From: Mesaphorura yosii
Lineage: Eukaryota; Arthropoda; Collembola; Poduromorpha; Tullbergiidae
Assembly (NCBI GenBank): GCA_009869945.1
Contig: WIXG01000267.1
Coordinates: 1-64,000, forward strand
Direction of reading: 5' to 3'
Length of the DNA stretch: 64,000 bases
Of this stretch, positions 44,496 through 56,500 are shown in pieces. Made by a program: the position numbers and the translations under genes. The notes beneath the pieces are model-generated. The model was not told where the DNA came from. It worked only from the letters and a program-made list of their open reading frames with translations, and ran no database searches. Position 1 is the stretch's first letter; every line of letters begins with the position of its first letter.

Positions 44496-47400
44496 ATGAG
44501 CGATAACCGTGACCAGGAGGACCTGGAGTTCTGGGCCAATTTGGATCGTTACATCGTGAAGCTGCAAGATGAAGACAAGGCTGCCCGTCGTGCCACGCTG
44601 AAGACGATCTACACAGCGGTTCAGCATGCCGACGCCTTTCGCCCACCATACAGACTCGACAACGACCCGGGGGCTCAAGGCGAGAACTCTACAATGGCGT
44701 CCGTCAACGTCGTCGAAACGCAGCTGGCAACTTTCATTAGACCGATCCTGTGCTGCTGCAAACTTGATGCTTCAGAAAAGTGTCGTGAAATCGCGTACGA
44801 TATCCTGGGGGAAATCTTTGACCGTCTTTGCAGTCAACGCAGGGCTGAGCAACTTGCTGTCGTTATTCCTCAGCTAAGATCAATATTTGGTTCTCGTGAA
44901 CTCAACGAAACTTGCGAGGAGGTTAGATTGGCAGCCTACAAGTTCATTATACGGATGCTAAAGAACATTCCTGAGCACATTGATCCTTGCGTAAACGACT
45001 TGATTCCAATTTGCGCAAATGGACTCACGGATGCCTTTATTGACATAAAAATTGAGACTTGCTCAATACTCTGCGTAATTGCCCAACATGGAAGACAGAA
45101 CTTTTACAACTTGGCCCATCATTTAACTGCTTCAATGTCAGCAACCATGAACCACGCTCAACAACGTGTGCGAAGGGCACTTATCACTTGCGTTGGTTCG
45201 TGCTAATTAAGTCAACTTTTAGTATAGTTGAGTGAATGATAAATGAAAACATACTCTCTTTTGATAGGACCAGTACTTCTTCATGCTCACTACAGGTGCT
45301 TTGAGGCGATGTTTCACCCGCTTGCTCTTCGCGCATTGGATCACATCCCAGAAGTACGCATGGCACTTATCGAAGTTATTGGGACTCTGATGCTGGAATA
45401 TAATGATCGTTACTCGTGCTTTCATAAATTGATCCCGATATTGTTCAGTGGGTAAGTCCGTAGCACATTTAATGAGCCAGTTGACATGAGCCTATTAACA
45501 GCTATTCTCGTTGACCTAGGTTTCATGATACAAGCTGCGCAGTCGCTGATTTGGCAAAAACGTACTGGATCAAAGTCGGGGATAAATTCTTGTCTGAGAA
45601 TGGCGAAGAATACAAAAATGAAATTGACTTTCCGGTACTTGTGCCTCGAGCAGGTGAGGAAATAGAAGATTTACTGAATCTGACAATTGTGATAATCATC
45701 AAGTCATATGAATCATTCTGTTATGCACAGAAACCTCACAGCTACCACCGAAGCTCGGATGCAAAATTCTGGCATCTCAAAACATTGGAAAGTTGCTTCC
45801 AGCTATCAAAAATGAAATAGGAGAATGGCAGCTTTCCTTTCGCCAGAAGTCAATCCACCTTTTGTACTCTTTGATGTACAACTGCGAGGAGAAACTGACG
45901 ATGCATGTGAATGAGATCCTGGATTGCCTTATTCGAGGAGCCTTGGATGAAAATGCAACTGTAACGGAATATGTGAGTTCATAACTTTGAATAACTGTAG
46001 ATACAAAAAGTTTTCAGAAAGTTAACTAATAAAGGTCTCTTCGCAGGTCGATAAGTCTGCTGAACTGCTTGGGCTCTACGTACACATTCAGATTATTTGG
46101 CCACTTTTGAAATCGGAAATTGAACAAGTCTCAAATGGAGGTCGCCATTACGCAGCTCTACGTCTCAGTGCAGGAGTCATACGCTACGCAAACCCTTTCG
46201 CGCTGGAGTCATATCGAAAGGACATCGGCCTTCTTATTTACCACAAATCAGTTTGCCAGACGCGAGAAGAGAGAAAGCAACTCGCACTTGTGGAAATTTG
46301 TGCGGCTCTATTGAGCCCACAGCATGTGCTAGGAGTCAACGAAATTGACCATGAGCTCTTTCATGTACTTATGAGTATTTCTGCATTGACCACGTCAACT
46401 GCACTAATGAAGAAAGTAGCAGGTAATGAACAGCCGCCATGTTTGCTTTCTCCCATGTAATAAGCCTTGATGCAATGCTTTTGCTTCAATCAATTCCAGA
46501 ACTAACCCGCCTCTTGATGTCAGCACTTCGACTTTCTACTGTGGAGGAGTTCCTGGGTCTTTACTTCCGTCCCATTCTCCGCGAGCTCAAGCTTACGAGT
46601 GGACACTGGACTAGGGAATCTCCTGACAAGCTGTTGTTTGAGTTAATTTGTGAACATGGAGGTAAGATCTTATTGTGCGTAGGAAATGATGCGTTCAATG
46701 CACTTCAATCGTGATGTAATTTCATGCAATGACTACTTGTTCGCAGGGTTAGCAGCACAGGAAAACTGGGATGAAATTTTGGACATTATGGTTACGAATC
46801 TTGCGCCTGACAAAGATCCAAAAGTGCGCCTTGACCTATTCACCAAGCTTTCCGTTCAATTGAGTGAGAACAAAGTCAAGTCATATTGTAATCAACCAAA
46901 ATTTGACAAGCTTCTTCACTCAATTGTCAAAGGTAGTTTTTTTTATCAAAACGTTAGCTGGATCTAAACTTGAGCAAACGAACCATACGACTTTGCTTTC
47001 GGTCAATACTTTACTTCCAGACGTTCTCAGCCCAAATCTGGTCTGGCGTGCTGGTGAAACGGCAAGCGCTCTTCGTGTCGCAGCACTTGGTACCCTGCAT
47101 GCAGCGCTTGAAGGCGATTACATCAGTGAAAATACTTTGAGCCCAATCGCTGCACAAATGTTTGAGAATTTGCTGCCATTGCTTGAAGAATCCATGGAAA
47201 TTGCTCGGATTATGACTTGCCAAGTGATTCAGCTCCTCGCGAAGACGTGTGGTGATCTCGGTGTTGAAATTCTTCATAAAATCTATCCATGTACGCCTAG
47301 GAATATGCTTTTGCCGCGTCATTATGTAATTAGGCATGTTTAATTAATATTTTTGTGGGATTCTAGCACTTATCAAGCGAATGGATGACGCTTCAATCAA

Positions 47401-47779
47401 GGTTCGAATCAGTGCCTGTGAAGGACTTAAAGCATTGTTCTTGAACACCTCGAAGGATTATGGAACACAATTCTCCGGCCAAGTTCAATATGTCTATTCA
47501 GTCTTGCTGCTTCATTTGGACGATGATGTTGCCAGTGTTAAAAAAGCTGTAACAGGTAACAATAAAAAACGACGTGATGGTTGGATTTGCATGTTCGTGT
47601 GAGATGCTAATGTTGATATTAATTACAACTTGGCAGAGACCCTCCAAGTAATTGGTCATCGTAACCCTCAAATCGCGATTCAGGAATGTGAGAAAATTCG
47701 CGACAAGCTTCGAACGCCGGTTCAGTGCAACGAACTGATCCAGAAATTTCAAAACCTGACTGCTGGAGATGAAGAATGA
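44496..47779 (+). CDS. DNAAF5: Dynein axonemal assembly factor 5 (HEAT-repeat protein)
   Basis: Ten exons, 44496–45195, 45268–45451, 45520–45653, 45731–45972, 46047–46422, 46500–46661, 46747–46932, 47021–47290, 47367–47555 and 47637–47779, join in phase to 861 aa; human DNAAF5 (HEATR2) has 855. The protein is almost entirely helical HEAT repeats: for example LATFIRPILCCCKLDASEKC, YDILGEIFDRL, PQLRSIFGSRELNETCEEVR, IPICANGLTDAFIDIKIETC and LSTVEEFLGLYFRPILRELK, with the C-terminal HLDDDVASVKKAV. Family knowledge: DNAAF5 is a cytoplasmic factor for pre-assembly of outer and inner dynein arms; mutations cause primary ciliary dyskinesia. In an arthropod this would act in sperm flagella and chordotonal neurons. 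Nine of the ten exons were checked for GT/AG and phase; exon 1 is one long ORF. Confidence 0.88.
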
Positions 47780-48673
47780 AGAGCAAACTGCAATTCCTTA
47801 AATTTTCCTTTTAATTAATTTCCAATGGCAAATGTTTCACTAAATCAGTCCTGCCTAGTTTATGTGCAAGGACTTGTACCCGTATACTGTACGCTATGAA
47901 ATATACTTTAAGAGCTAACCGTAAGCTGTTTCAGTTTATTCTTTCGTAAAAAGTTTGTCGAGCTGCTAAGCTGTAGCAAGAGTAACTGAAATCGTTGATG
48001 TTGATGTCAAAGGTTATCATAACATGTATTTTGTACGAAGAGTCAACGGCCTAACTCGACTCGGCACCGTATTTATAAATTATGGACGCCAATCGCTTAT
48101 CCGAGTCTAGATTTTGAACTGTTAGGATAAAGTCCAGTCGTCCAGGCCGATACCATAATGTTTTCTGTATGGACAAATACACGTGGCATTCTTAACGTAG
48201 AGTTTCCAGTCAACCACGTATCCAAGTTGTTAAAGCTGTTATGCTATTGAATTGTCAAGTATCGCGTACTCATTCAGTTGTGTAATTATACTTGAAAAAG
48301 AGAAACAAAGATAAACGCTTCGAGTTTTTGAACTTCAAAGCCAGCAGCCTGCTTTTTGCTACTTGACTACTTGAGACTTGACTGTGAGGAATGATAATTT
48401 CTGCAGGCGATTTCATGCATCGTACTCGCTACTCGGCTCCATTAAATTATACGTATACTAGGCTAACTTCCAACTTGGTAATGTGGACAGTGTTAAGCAA
48501 AAGGTTGCTGCCGAGGCCAAATACCATATGATAATGCACTGTACACTTGTTAATGCCAACACTCATTCATGAGAAACTGAAGCACCGTGTGACTGGAGAG
48601 AACAAATTTCGCAATCGCAATTATTTTAATTGGTTTTGCGTAGAATAACATTTTTGCAGAGTAAAGTAGTAAG
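47780..48673. other. intergenic region
   Basis: About 890 bp, AT-rich, with no acceptable ORF. It holds the DNAAF5 3' UTR and the promoter of the SCP2-domain gene. Confidence 0.4.
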
Positions 48674-49613
48674 ATGTCTGTGACAAGTGTAACGAGCAGA
48701 ATTCGCCAACTGAACCACGCAGGAGTGACTGCAGGACTTACGCAGGTAATGTTCTAATAATCCACGCCGGCACCGAGAGCAAACCTCTAAAATATTGAGT
48801 GCTAAAGTCATTGTCATTGCTGCATGTGTCATTTTCTCGAAGGTGTTGAATATGGCCGCGCTTCGAACGTTTTCAATGTCCACAATGAGGTCCAGCCACG
48901 CATTCCGAAGTATGAGACACGTTATCGGTAAGAAACTGGCTTCCAACACTTCCAAGTCGGCAAACGGGAGCTTTGTTTCTGTTCTGTAAGTTTATCAGTT
49001 TTTACACTGATTCTAATCATTTTCAGGTGCACAAAAGCTTATCCTCAATCGGGCTGCAACGCAACCTTTGTACGTAAGGAATTTAATGAAGGAAGTACTA
49101 AGGACCTTTGATTCTGGTGTCCCATAACCCATTTCATTGCACTACATTTGTTGGTCACTCACAGCCACTCGTCCCCGATTCGGGAAGGTGAAAGCGATTT
49201 TAAGGCCGCGTCCGTGTTCAAGACAATGAAGGAAACTCTGGAGAAGGAAGGTGGAAATATCGTCAAGAAGGTGAATGGTGTCTACGGATTTAATGTGAAG
49301 AACGGACCAAATGGAGAGGAAGGAACCTGGATTGTCGACCTGAAGAATGGGAATGGTACGGTTGAATTTGGAGGAAAAGGTAGCTTGGTCCAAACCCAAT
49401 TATCCAATTTTGCCACCGTCACGAGTAAAACGTTGTAACCTTGCAATTAATTTAGGCACACCTGATGTAACCTTAACAATGAACGACGCTGACCTTCTGG
49501 ACATGATGACCGGAAAGCTGGAGCCGCAAAAGGCGTTCTTCAAAGGTCAACTCAAAATTAAAGGAAACATGGGCCTAGCAATGAAGCTGAAAGAATTGCA
49601 ACCAAAGAAATGA
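48674..49613 (+). CDS. SCP2 sterol-carrier domain protein with N-terminal presequence
   Basis: Five exons, 48674–48745, 48843–48927, 49027–49069, 49165–49379 and 49456–49613, join in phase to 190 aa. The C-terminal 120 residues are a complete SCP2 domain: [80 protein letters not shown]. The first 60–65 residues ([52 protein letters not shown]) are rich in Arg, Ser and Ala with no acidic residues, like a mitochondrial presequence. The protein ends LKELQPKK, with no AKL/SKL-type peroxisomal signal. Family knowledge: SCP2 domains bind sterols, fatty acyl-CoA and other lipids; most animal versions are peroxisomal. Here a mitochondrial location is inferred. AATAAA at 49719. Confidence 0.9.
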
Positions 49614-49718
49614 TAGTTTGAGCTTATAGTAAGCATGAATGAATGATTCCAATATGATATCATTTGAAATTGCTACCTTCTGATATTGATTATGATTACG
49701 ATCGATGCCCTACTCGCG

Positions 49719-49724
49719 AATAAA
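49719..49724 (+). promoter_or_regulatory. polyadenylation signal AATAAA
   Basis: AATAAA about 105 bp after the SCP2 gene stop. The convergent USP39 gene ends at 49822, so their 3' ends are about 100 bp apart. Confidence 0.55.
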
Positions 49725-49821
49725 GTCAATATTTTTAATTACGATTTAAAACAATTTGTCATACAATACATAAAATTGTTAACAGAGAAATGGCTATAAT
49801 CACTTAATCACTGATTCACAT

Positions 49822-51819
49822 TCACTGTTGTTGCCTCTGATAAATCTGGATGTACGGCTCCGTAAGTGTCAACATTTGAGGAAGAATTTCCTTCACATGT
49901 AAATCTTGCAGCTCATACCACGTATTATTCCCCTTGTGGTATAAGTGCATTCTCCAGGTTCCACCAACGTGTTGTCCCTCATGGACAATATTGCCAATCA
50001 AGTCATAAAATGCGCTACCAAGACCAAATGCTTCACCAAAGTCTATTGATACCACAGGGAAATTGACAATTGTTGGGTTCTTCTCGACGAAAAATGTGTT
50101 CTTGGTAAATCTCCTGATGTACAAAATGATGTATGGTGGAAGAGACGTGATTTGGAACCTCTTCAAGTAATTTTCCTTGTATGTGTTGTACTCCTTCTCG
50201 TCGACACCGTTGAATTTACTTAACAATGTGAACAGATTAACCTGGAAGGAAAAAACAACAGATCAGTCGAAAAGATGAAAAGAACATATTAATAATTGGA
50301 GACTAACCTGTGGAATAATATTTTCCATCAATTCATTCTTGAATAACGGACTTGGTGGCAAATCACAAGTGAGGTACAAGAAAGTCGTTTCCTCCACTTG
50401 CTCCTCGTCCTCCGCAGTATTGTTCTCGATCTTGCGGGTGAAAATTTTCATTCCGCCAAGAAAGCTCTTATAAATAATTGAACTATGTGCTTTCCTTCAA
50501 ATAATCAAAAAGAATGCAATGTTCTCAATTGAACACTTTTGTTTTCGCAAAAATTATTTCAGCATTTCATCTTACTTGGTTCCATTCAAGGCCTTGTGCA
50601 ATGCATTCAAAAACCAACTGAGGAATATGATTGGATCTCCTTGCTTAGTGATTTGAAATTGTTTCTTTGAGCAGAGGACGACTGACTGCAACATTTCGTG
50701 AGGACTCACATGTGATTTGAAGTTTCTCGGGTTCCAAAGTTTCCTCATCAGTTCCCCAAACCGCTGCACAAGTAAAAATCTGAAACGTCGTAACAAAATG
50801 GCATACATCAGACCGAAGATGATCAATTCAATTCATTTTGCTTTGCACTTATGATGAGTGCTTACGCGTTATCGCCTGGTGGTCGCTTAATGCCGGAATA
50901 ACTTTCTTCTTGCAAAAAGTAATCCCGGAGTGGCTTCACATGGCACAAAGCCTGAAGTACAACATTGCAGTAGTCATTTTCCTTGATATTGTTCAACCCA
51001 ACTACACCAGGAATATACATTCTTCCATCAATCGATCTTGAGCCTTTTGCACTTAAATCGAGGGTTGCAATTTCCTGCTTCGTAAATGTTGGGTTTAAAA
51101 CGTATTTGATGTCATCCAATGAAGAGTCTGCAATAATTAATAATCCGTCGAATCAGTATCAGCAATTCTGTGTTGCATATTTGAATTTGAAGTAGCTTAC
51201 CAATGATTTCGTAGTTATCTGGCAGACAATAGAACTTTAGAGTATGAAGATTCAAATATACATAGTGAAAGTCCCCAACGCTGTGAATGTACGCGTGGGT
51301 CCCCTGTCCACGGCCCTGTAAACATAAATATAAATCAGTTACGTTGAAATTAAGATAAGGCGAACTTTTAGCTTCGAAGAAAGAATATACCTGAAAATAT
51401 TTGCCACAAACTAAGCAGGCGTAAACATTGATACGAGAGAGTGTGACAGAACAGAGTTTCTCAAAATCGAAGTCCAACACCGACCGGTCGATGGTATCCA
51501 GGTACGGACACTGACCTAAGGAATGAAAACAGGTGTCAGGTTGTTCTTAACGTATTCAGTTAACCACATCGAAAATGGATAATGGGGACGGCGATTGCTT
51601 ACGAGCTTTCGACACTGCGTTGTTTCTTGCACGATCATTCACTTCTTCAGTCACCTCCTCCTTTTTGACCACCATACCTGAATGAATGGCGATTGCTCCA
51701 TTTTTAGGCACGTTGGAGCTGGAGGCTCCTCCATCTTCTTCCTCTTCAACCTTGATCCTTTTTGCAACCGGCGGCTTATCGTCCGCATCACTGTCACTGC
51801 TTTTCCGACTGCCAATCAT
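49822..51819 (-). CDS. USP39: USP39/Sad1 splicing factor (catalytically dead ubiquitin protease fold)
   Basis: Seven exons, 51819–51603, 51515–51391, 51315–51201, 51127–50866, 50779–50576, 50494–50308 and 50241–49822, join in phase to 509 aa (human 565). A disordered acidic/basic head (PPVAKRIKVEEEEDGG) is followed by a UBP-type zinc finger (CPYLDTIDRSVLDFDFEKLC, CLVCGKYFQGRGQGTHAYIH). The USP fold comes next: PGVVGLNNIKENDYCNVVLQ, RPPGDNAFLLVQRFGELMRK, LWNPRNFKSHVSPHEMLQ, ITKQGDPIIFLSWFLNALH, FTKNTFFVEKNPTIVNFP. Family knowledge: USP39 is part of the U4/U6.U5 tri-snRNP and lacks a working active site. The catalytic Cys position is Asp here (N-D-Y instead of N-T-C-Y), as in the family. A Cys two residues later (C-N-V-V) is unlike the human Ala. 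Confidence 0.97.
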
Positions 51820-53332
51820 TTCAATGTTGTTTGATTACCCTTGAATGCTAAATAACTTTCTAATCAATTAGAAGGTGAATGATCTGAACGGATCTAGATC
51901 TCAGCGGAAATGTATTAATTAATTAATTCGTTTGATGTTTGCGGCGTTTTTGTGCTAGCCTTATTGGAATGAAAAATCCCACAATTTCGTGCCGTTCTTT
52001 CCTTGACTTTTTAAACCAAAATCAATACGACTTGGACATGTGTAAACAGTTCTTGCGCTCAACGGTGACGTTAATAACTTTCTTTTCAAAGTCTTTTAGC
52101 AATAGCACATTTACTTAGTTGAATCCGCAAAATTAGTGCTCGCTGTTGGGACCGAGTGGCATGTTTACATTACTCAGGCCCAGTTTATGATTTCTCCTGA
52201 GATTAGTGGTTGACTCACTGCGTTCTCTAAAATGAATTAAGAGCGGTAAGTTTTCATTAACCTGTATTCATGTTTCATGATAACGTGATTTAGCTGATGT
52301 TAACTTGGTGTTGAATGATGGGCAGGGATTTTGTGGCGTGGGCTTCGGCCTCGAACTCTGGTTGGGCCACTTCATGACAGGCTTTCGGCAGAGTGTTTGC
52401 TGTTGTGCATTCTCAAATGGTGAAGCATTCGCTCCGGTGTGCCGGCGTCGTATTAAATAGTCATGCCATTAACAAGCAATCCCATCAAACTCTCTCCCAG
52501 TGGTAAGTCATCATTTTATCACTTGCATGAGACGTTGGGTTACGATACTGGTCGTGAGACTATTCAAGTATTCGAGAATCTTTACAGATGCTAGCGGAAA
52601 TGTTCTTATATCCGGCTGCCGTGTCCCGAGTCTTGCAATTGCAACGAGCTCATCCCGCTAATGTTCAATGAAATAATATGATTAAATCACAGTCGCTGAC
52701 ATTGCGCTTCTTGATCACAACCTTCATCAAGTCAAAGCCAGACGAAACTGATCTATGCTACAGGAGGTAAGACATTGGACATTACTTTTTCAGCCTTTGT
52801 TTTGACTCATTAACATTCAGAACGAATCTTGCCATTTTGTTTTTATCACTTTTATATTTACCACCTGGCAGAACTTCGTCTAAACTTGAAGTTTCGACTT
52901 CATGTTCGAATCCCAAAAAACAGAAGTGAAACGGCACTGAATTGCATTGCAGCTGGCTTATGATTTCATGGCTTCCAGATCTGTTTTGTGTTTTCCACAA
53001 ATTGTCCAGTCAGTTAATTAACGTTGCGTAACTAACAAATAATCACTCCCATTGGACTGATTCAAGTGTGGGCTCATTTCGTAATTACTATTACTGATGC
53101 TGGAAGGTGAGTTTTAGGTTTCAATATCAGAATCAAAATCCAGATTCCAAATCTGCCTGCCACTTTCTCCCTGGTGAAAAGTAGAAGGTAGAAATGAGAA
53201 CGCCTACGTGACAGTATGCCTGCGTTGCGTTGAAAGAGTAAATTCGCGCGTGGTAGAAATGACTGAAACAAGTCTACAGTCCGTCCAACGCAATTCAGTG
53301 GGCTCGGACTGGACGCATTCATCTTCAAATAA

Positions 53333-53572
53333 TTATATACGTGGGACACACATAGAGAATTTCTCAATCTTCCCACCTTGCTTCATATGGAGCTTGATGG
53401 GGAGAAGATGGTCGTGTGCATGCGTGTGCATTTGTTGCACAAAATCCGCACAGTACACAAACTTCCTGACTTTCTCCTCTGAGTCAACCGGAAATTGTTG
53501 TATAGACCCGGCACATAGCTGTTCATTTTCGTTTATTTCCAAATCCCTTCGTATCTTCTCCTCGTACGTTGC
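53333..53572 (-). other. Possible isolated coding exon
   Basis: On the minus strand an acceptor-like TTCAG (ending at 53573) precedes an open frame: ATYEEKIRRDLEINENEQLC, then GSIQQFPVDSEEKVRKFVYC, ADFVQQMHTHAHDH, LPIKLHMKQG. It is charged and helical with spaced Cys, unlike chance ORFs nearby. A GTGGGA donor-like site follows KQ. No partner exon could be found. It could be an exon of a decayed gene or of a gene whose other exons were not recognised. Confidence 0.25.
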
Positions 53573-56500
53573 CTGAATTCGGATTAGGTTATTTCTTGTG
53601 CTGCTCCGCAGTCACACTCGCAGTCGCAGTGGTGTAAAGTAATATTTTTATACTCTTCCTATTATTACTATTGCCATTTCCATTATTATGAGAGATGCAT
53701 TTGTGTCTGTGCGTATTTTACAGTTTTATTTATTTTAAGTGCACATAAAATTTATTTTATATGTTTTTCTCATTTATGGGCTGCTGCGTACAAATACATA
53801 TTTCATCATAGAAGAAGACTAGTCTTTAGTCTCGTGCCTCCTGTGCTCCGCTTTCATTTGTAAATCGTTCAAAGTAATTGGAATCTGGGCTGGTGACAGC
53901 TGACAACGCATATAAACTGTAAATTTGGACAAAATGAGATAAAACTGGAGCATCGGGGTTTTAATAAGCCGCAGTAGAGCAAATGGTTCTAGGAAATTGG
54001 AACAATAGATGAATGGAGGTACACACAAGAGTTATGGTTATTGTGTGTCTCTTTTCAGCGGTCGTTTTGTACTGTGCAGCACAGTATCACAATAAAATGA
54101 TGTTTGAATAGCCGGAGCAGTTTCTAGTTTTCATTTTCTATTGTATTTTCCAAAATAATTTGGGCTAACAGAACAAAATTTAGAATTATGGCAAAACCTG
54201 AGCCCTTTTACGCTTACATCAATGCACATTTTGATTGGCATGCGTATAATAAATTCACCTGTGCCCACAAATGCCGTATACTTAACTTAAAATACAAGAT
54301 TGAACGACACATATGGCCAGGTTCAGTCAATCAACAGTGGTTCGTTGGCTCGTGGTCGTGATGAGACAATTCGGTCTCGTGTGTCGCAGCAAGCATAGCA
54401 CAACACAATTTTGTCGTCGTGTTTTTCTAATTTAATCATCCATTTCTAAAAGCGTGGCGAAGCTCGTCACGGAATGACGAATGACCCAGTCTGCCTTGTG
54501 CCTGTCTTGCAATTAAATGTTAAATGTTGTTGTTTCTTCTACATTCTAGTTCGGCCTTATACACATAATCGTAATCATAATTGCGTATCATTATCACATG
54601 CAATTTAACGTGGTCCATGGTGAATAATTTGACTGTTACTACGAATTGTGTGGGATGTGATGCATGACCAAAAGCCTTGTGTGAGACTGCAATTGTCGTT
54701 GTTGTGACCTGTCAAGTATCCTCGTCATGTCAGTCTCCAATTACAAGGTGTTGAAAGCCGTTTCTTGTCTACTCATTTTTCAGCAACATTTCAGCAGAGA
54801 CATTTGTTGATAAGTTGTGCTTGCTTGGAGTTCCAACTCAGCCACTATTCCATTCTTGAGTACCGAAAACAATAAATTCTAGGCTTGTTTCAAGTCTCAA
54901 GAGATATTGGTTTCATTTGCCCCTTTTAATGAAACATGAGAAGTTGCCCTGCTCCAATTCCCCAATTGACCGAAATTTCGTTTTCTGCTTGTCTGTTTCC
55001 TAGAAAAATTACATGAGTTACATTACGTTAATTCAACTCGATCAGAAGATCACGTTCCAAAGCATCCTACTCACTCATGGGAGTCTGTGGATTTCATTCC
55101 ACTTTCCCGAGGAAGTTTGTAGGAAAATACGCATCCATCGCAGATTGGATTTATAGAGGAGGATGAAATTGGACCTCAGTGAGTAAGTGCTTCCTCACCT
55201 GTGCCGTGTTGTGCCGCGGCGGATCCGGTATCGGTATGTTTAACGCGTGCCTGTTTTATGACCGAATGAGGAATTAGTATTCATGTGGAAGGGTTGTTGG
55301 AATCAGACACATACTGCATGAATGGAAGACTGAAAGCTGTGTCGAACTACATTGCATCACGTTCCATAACTTACTAGGACTACCACAACATCTGATCCAA
55401 GTCCTAGTCACATTTGCAACAGACTGTTCAAATTTCCAAGGCTCGTCCAGGAGTCTGAGGAATTCCAGTCAATGCTACAATTTTATCTGTCTGACTGTCT
55501 GGACTCCAGTCAGTTTCCAGTTGGTCGGTCTGATGCCGACCCTTCAGATAAATTTTGATATCAAAAATGCATCCTCCATTATGGCAATATTTTATGTCAT
55601 TTTTACCGCGTGTGGTAAACTAGAAGATTTATTGCGCTTTTCCAAATTGAATATGTGATTTTCTTGCGGCAGGACGGATACGCGAAGAATTTATGACTTT
55701 ACTGCAATATCTATGCCGTACAGGGCGAACAGATTTTCTGGACGCTTTTCAGTCACAGCCTGAATACTAGCGAAATTTGCTTATGTTCTGAATCTTACTT
55801 TCACAAAACTTAAATGCTAAGTATCACCGATTCCAAGATAAGATCTCTGATCTGACACAACCATCCTGCCTTAATTTTGTTTCCAAATATTGACACCTCA
55901 CAAGTCACGAAACTGGAATATTTCCCTGGACAGATGAAACCTTGCGAGGTAGTCGCTCGAGTCGCTCTATCCATCATATTTTCTTCTTAGTTTGTGTAGC
56001 TCTTATAGCAAAAGTTAATTAAACTTTGTTCATGCATAAGAAATGATGTAATCGGTCAAAAGGTTTCTGATGGGCACCCGCAGCGTCATGTCAGTGCCTC
56101 ATTGGATCAACCCGGGTCGAATCAACCTGCGAAGGCATGAACGCTAAGCCTGAGATCAAAACCATGGCGAATATTGCTCGCTCATATCGTCTGGCATCTA
56201 CCTTCATAGTCCAACTTAATTTTCCTCCGTTCGTCAGTCAGTGCGAGGCTGAGGTTTCAAAATGATTGAAAGAAACTCTTAAAAGAACAGAAGCAGCGGG
56301 AAAAGTTTGTCAATTTATCATGAAATTTTCACACACGAGTCATGCTGTCATTACTTTTGGTGCGCCAGCCCGTGAAGTGGCACCGCTCCGCGCGCCGCGA
56401 AACCGTGCAAAAAGGCGAACTGAACAGCGAACGGTACGTGAAACGCGAAATAGAAAAGTTTTTGCAAAAGTATTTCCTCAAGTAGAAAAGTCATATAATA

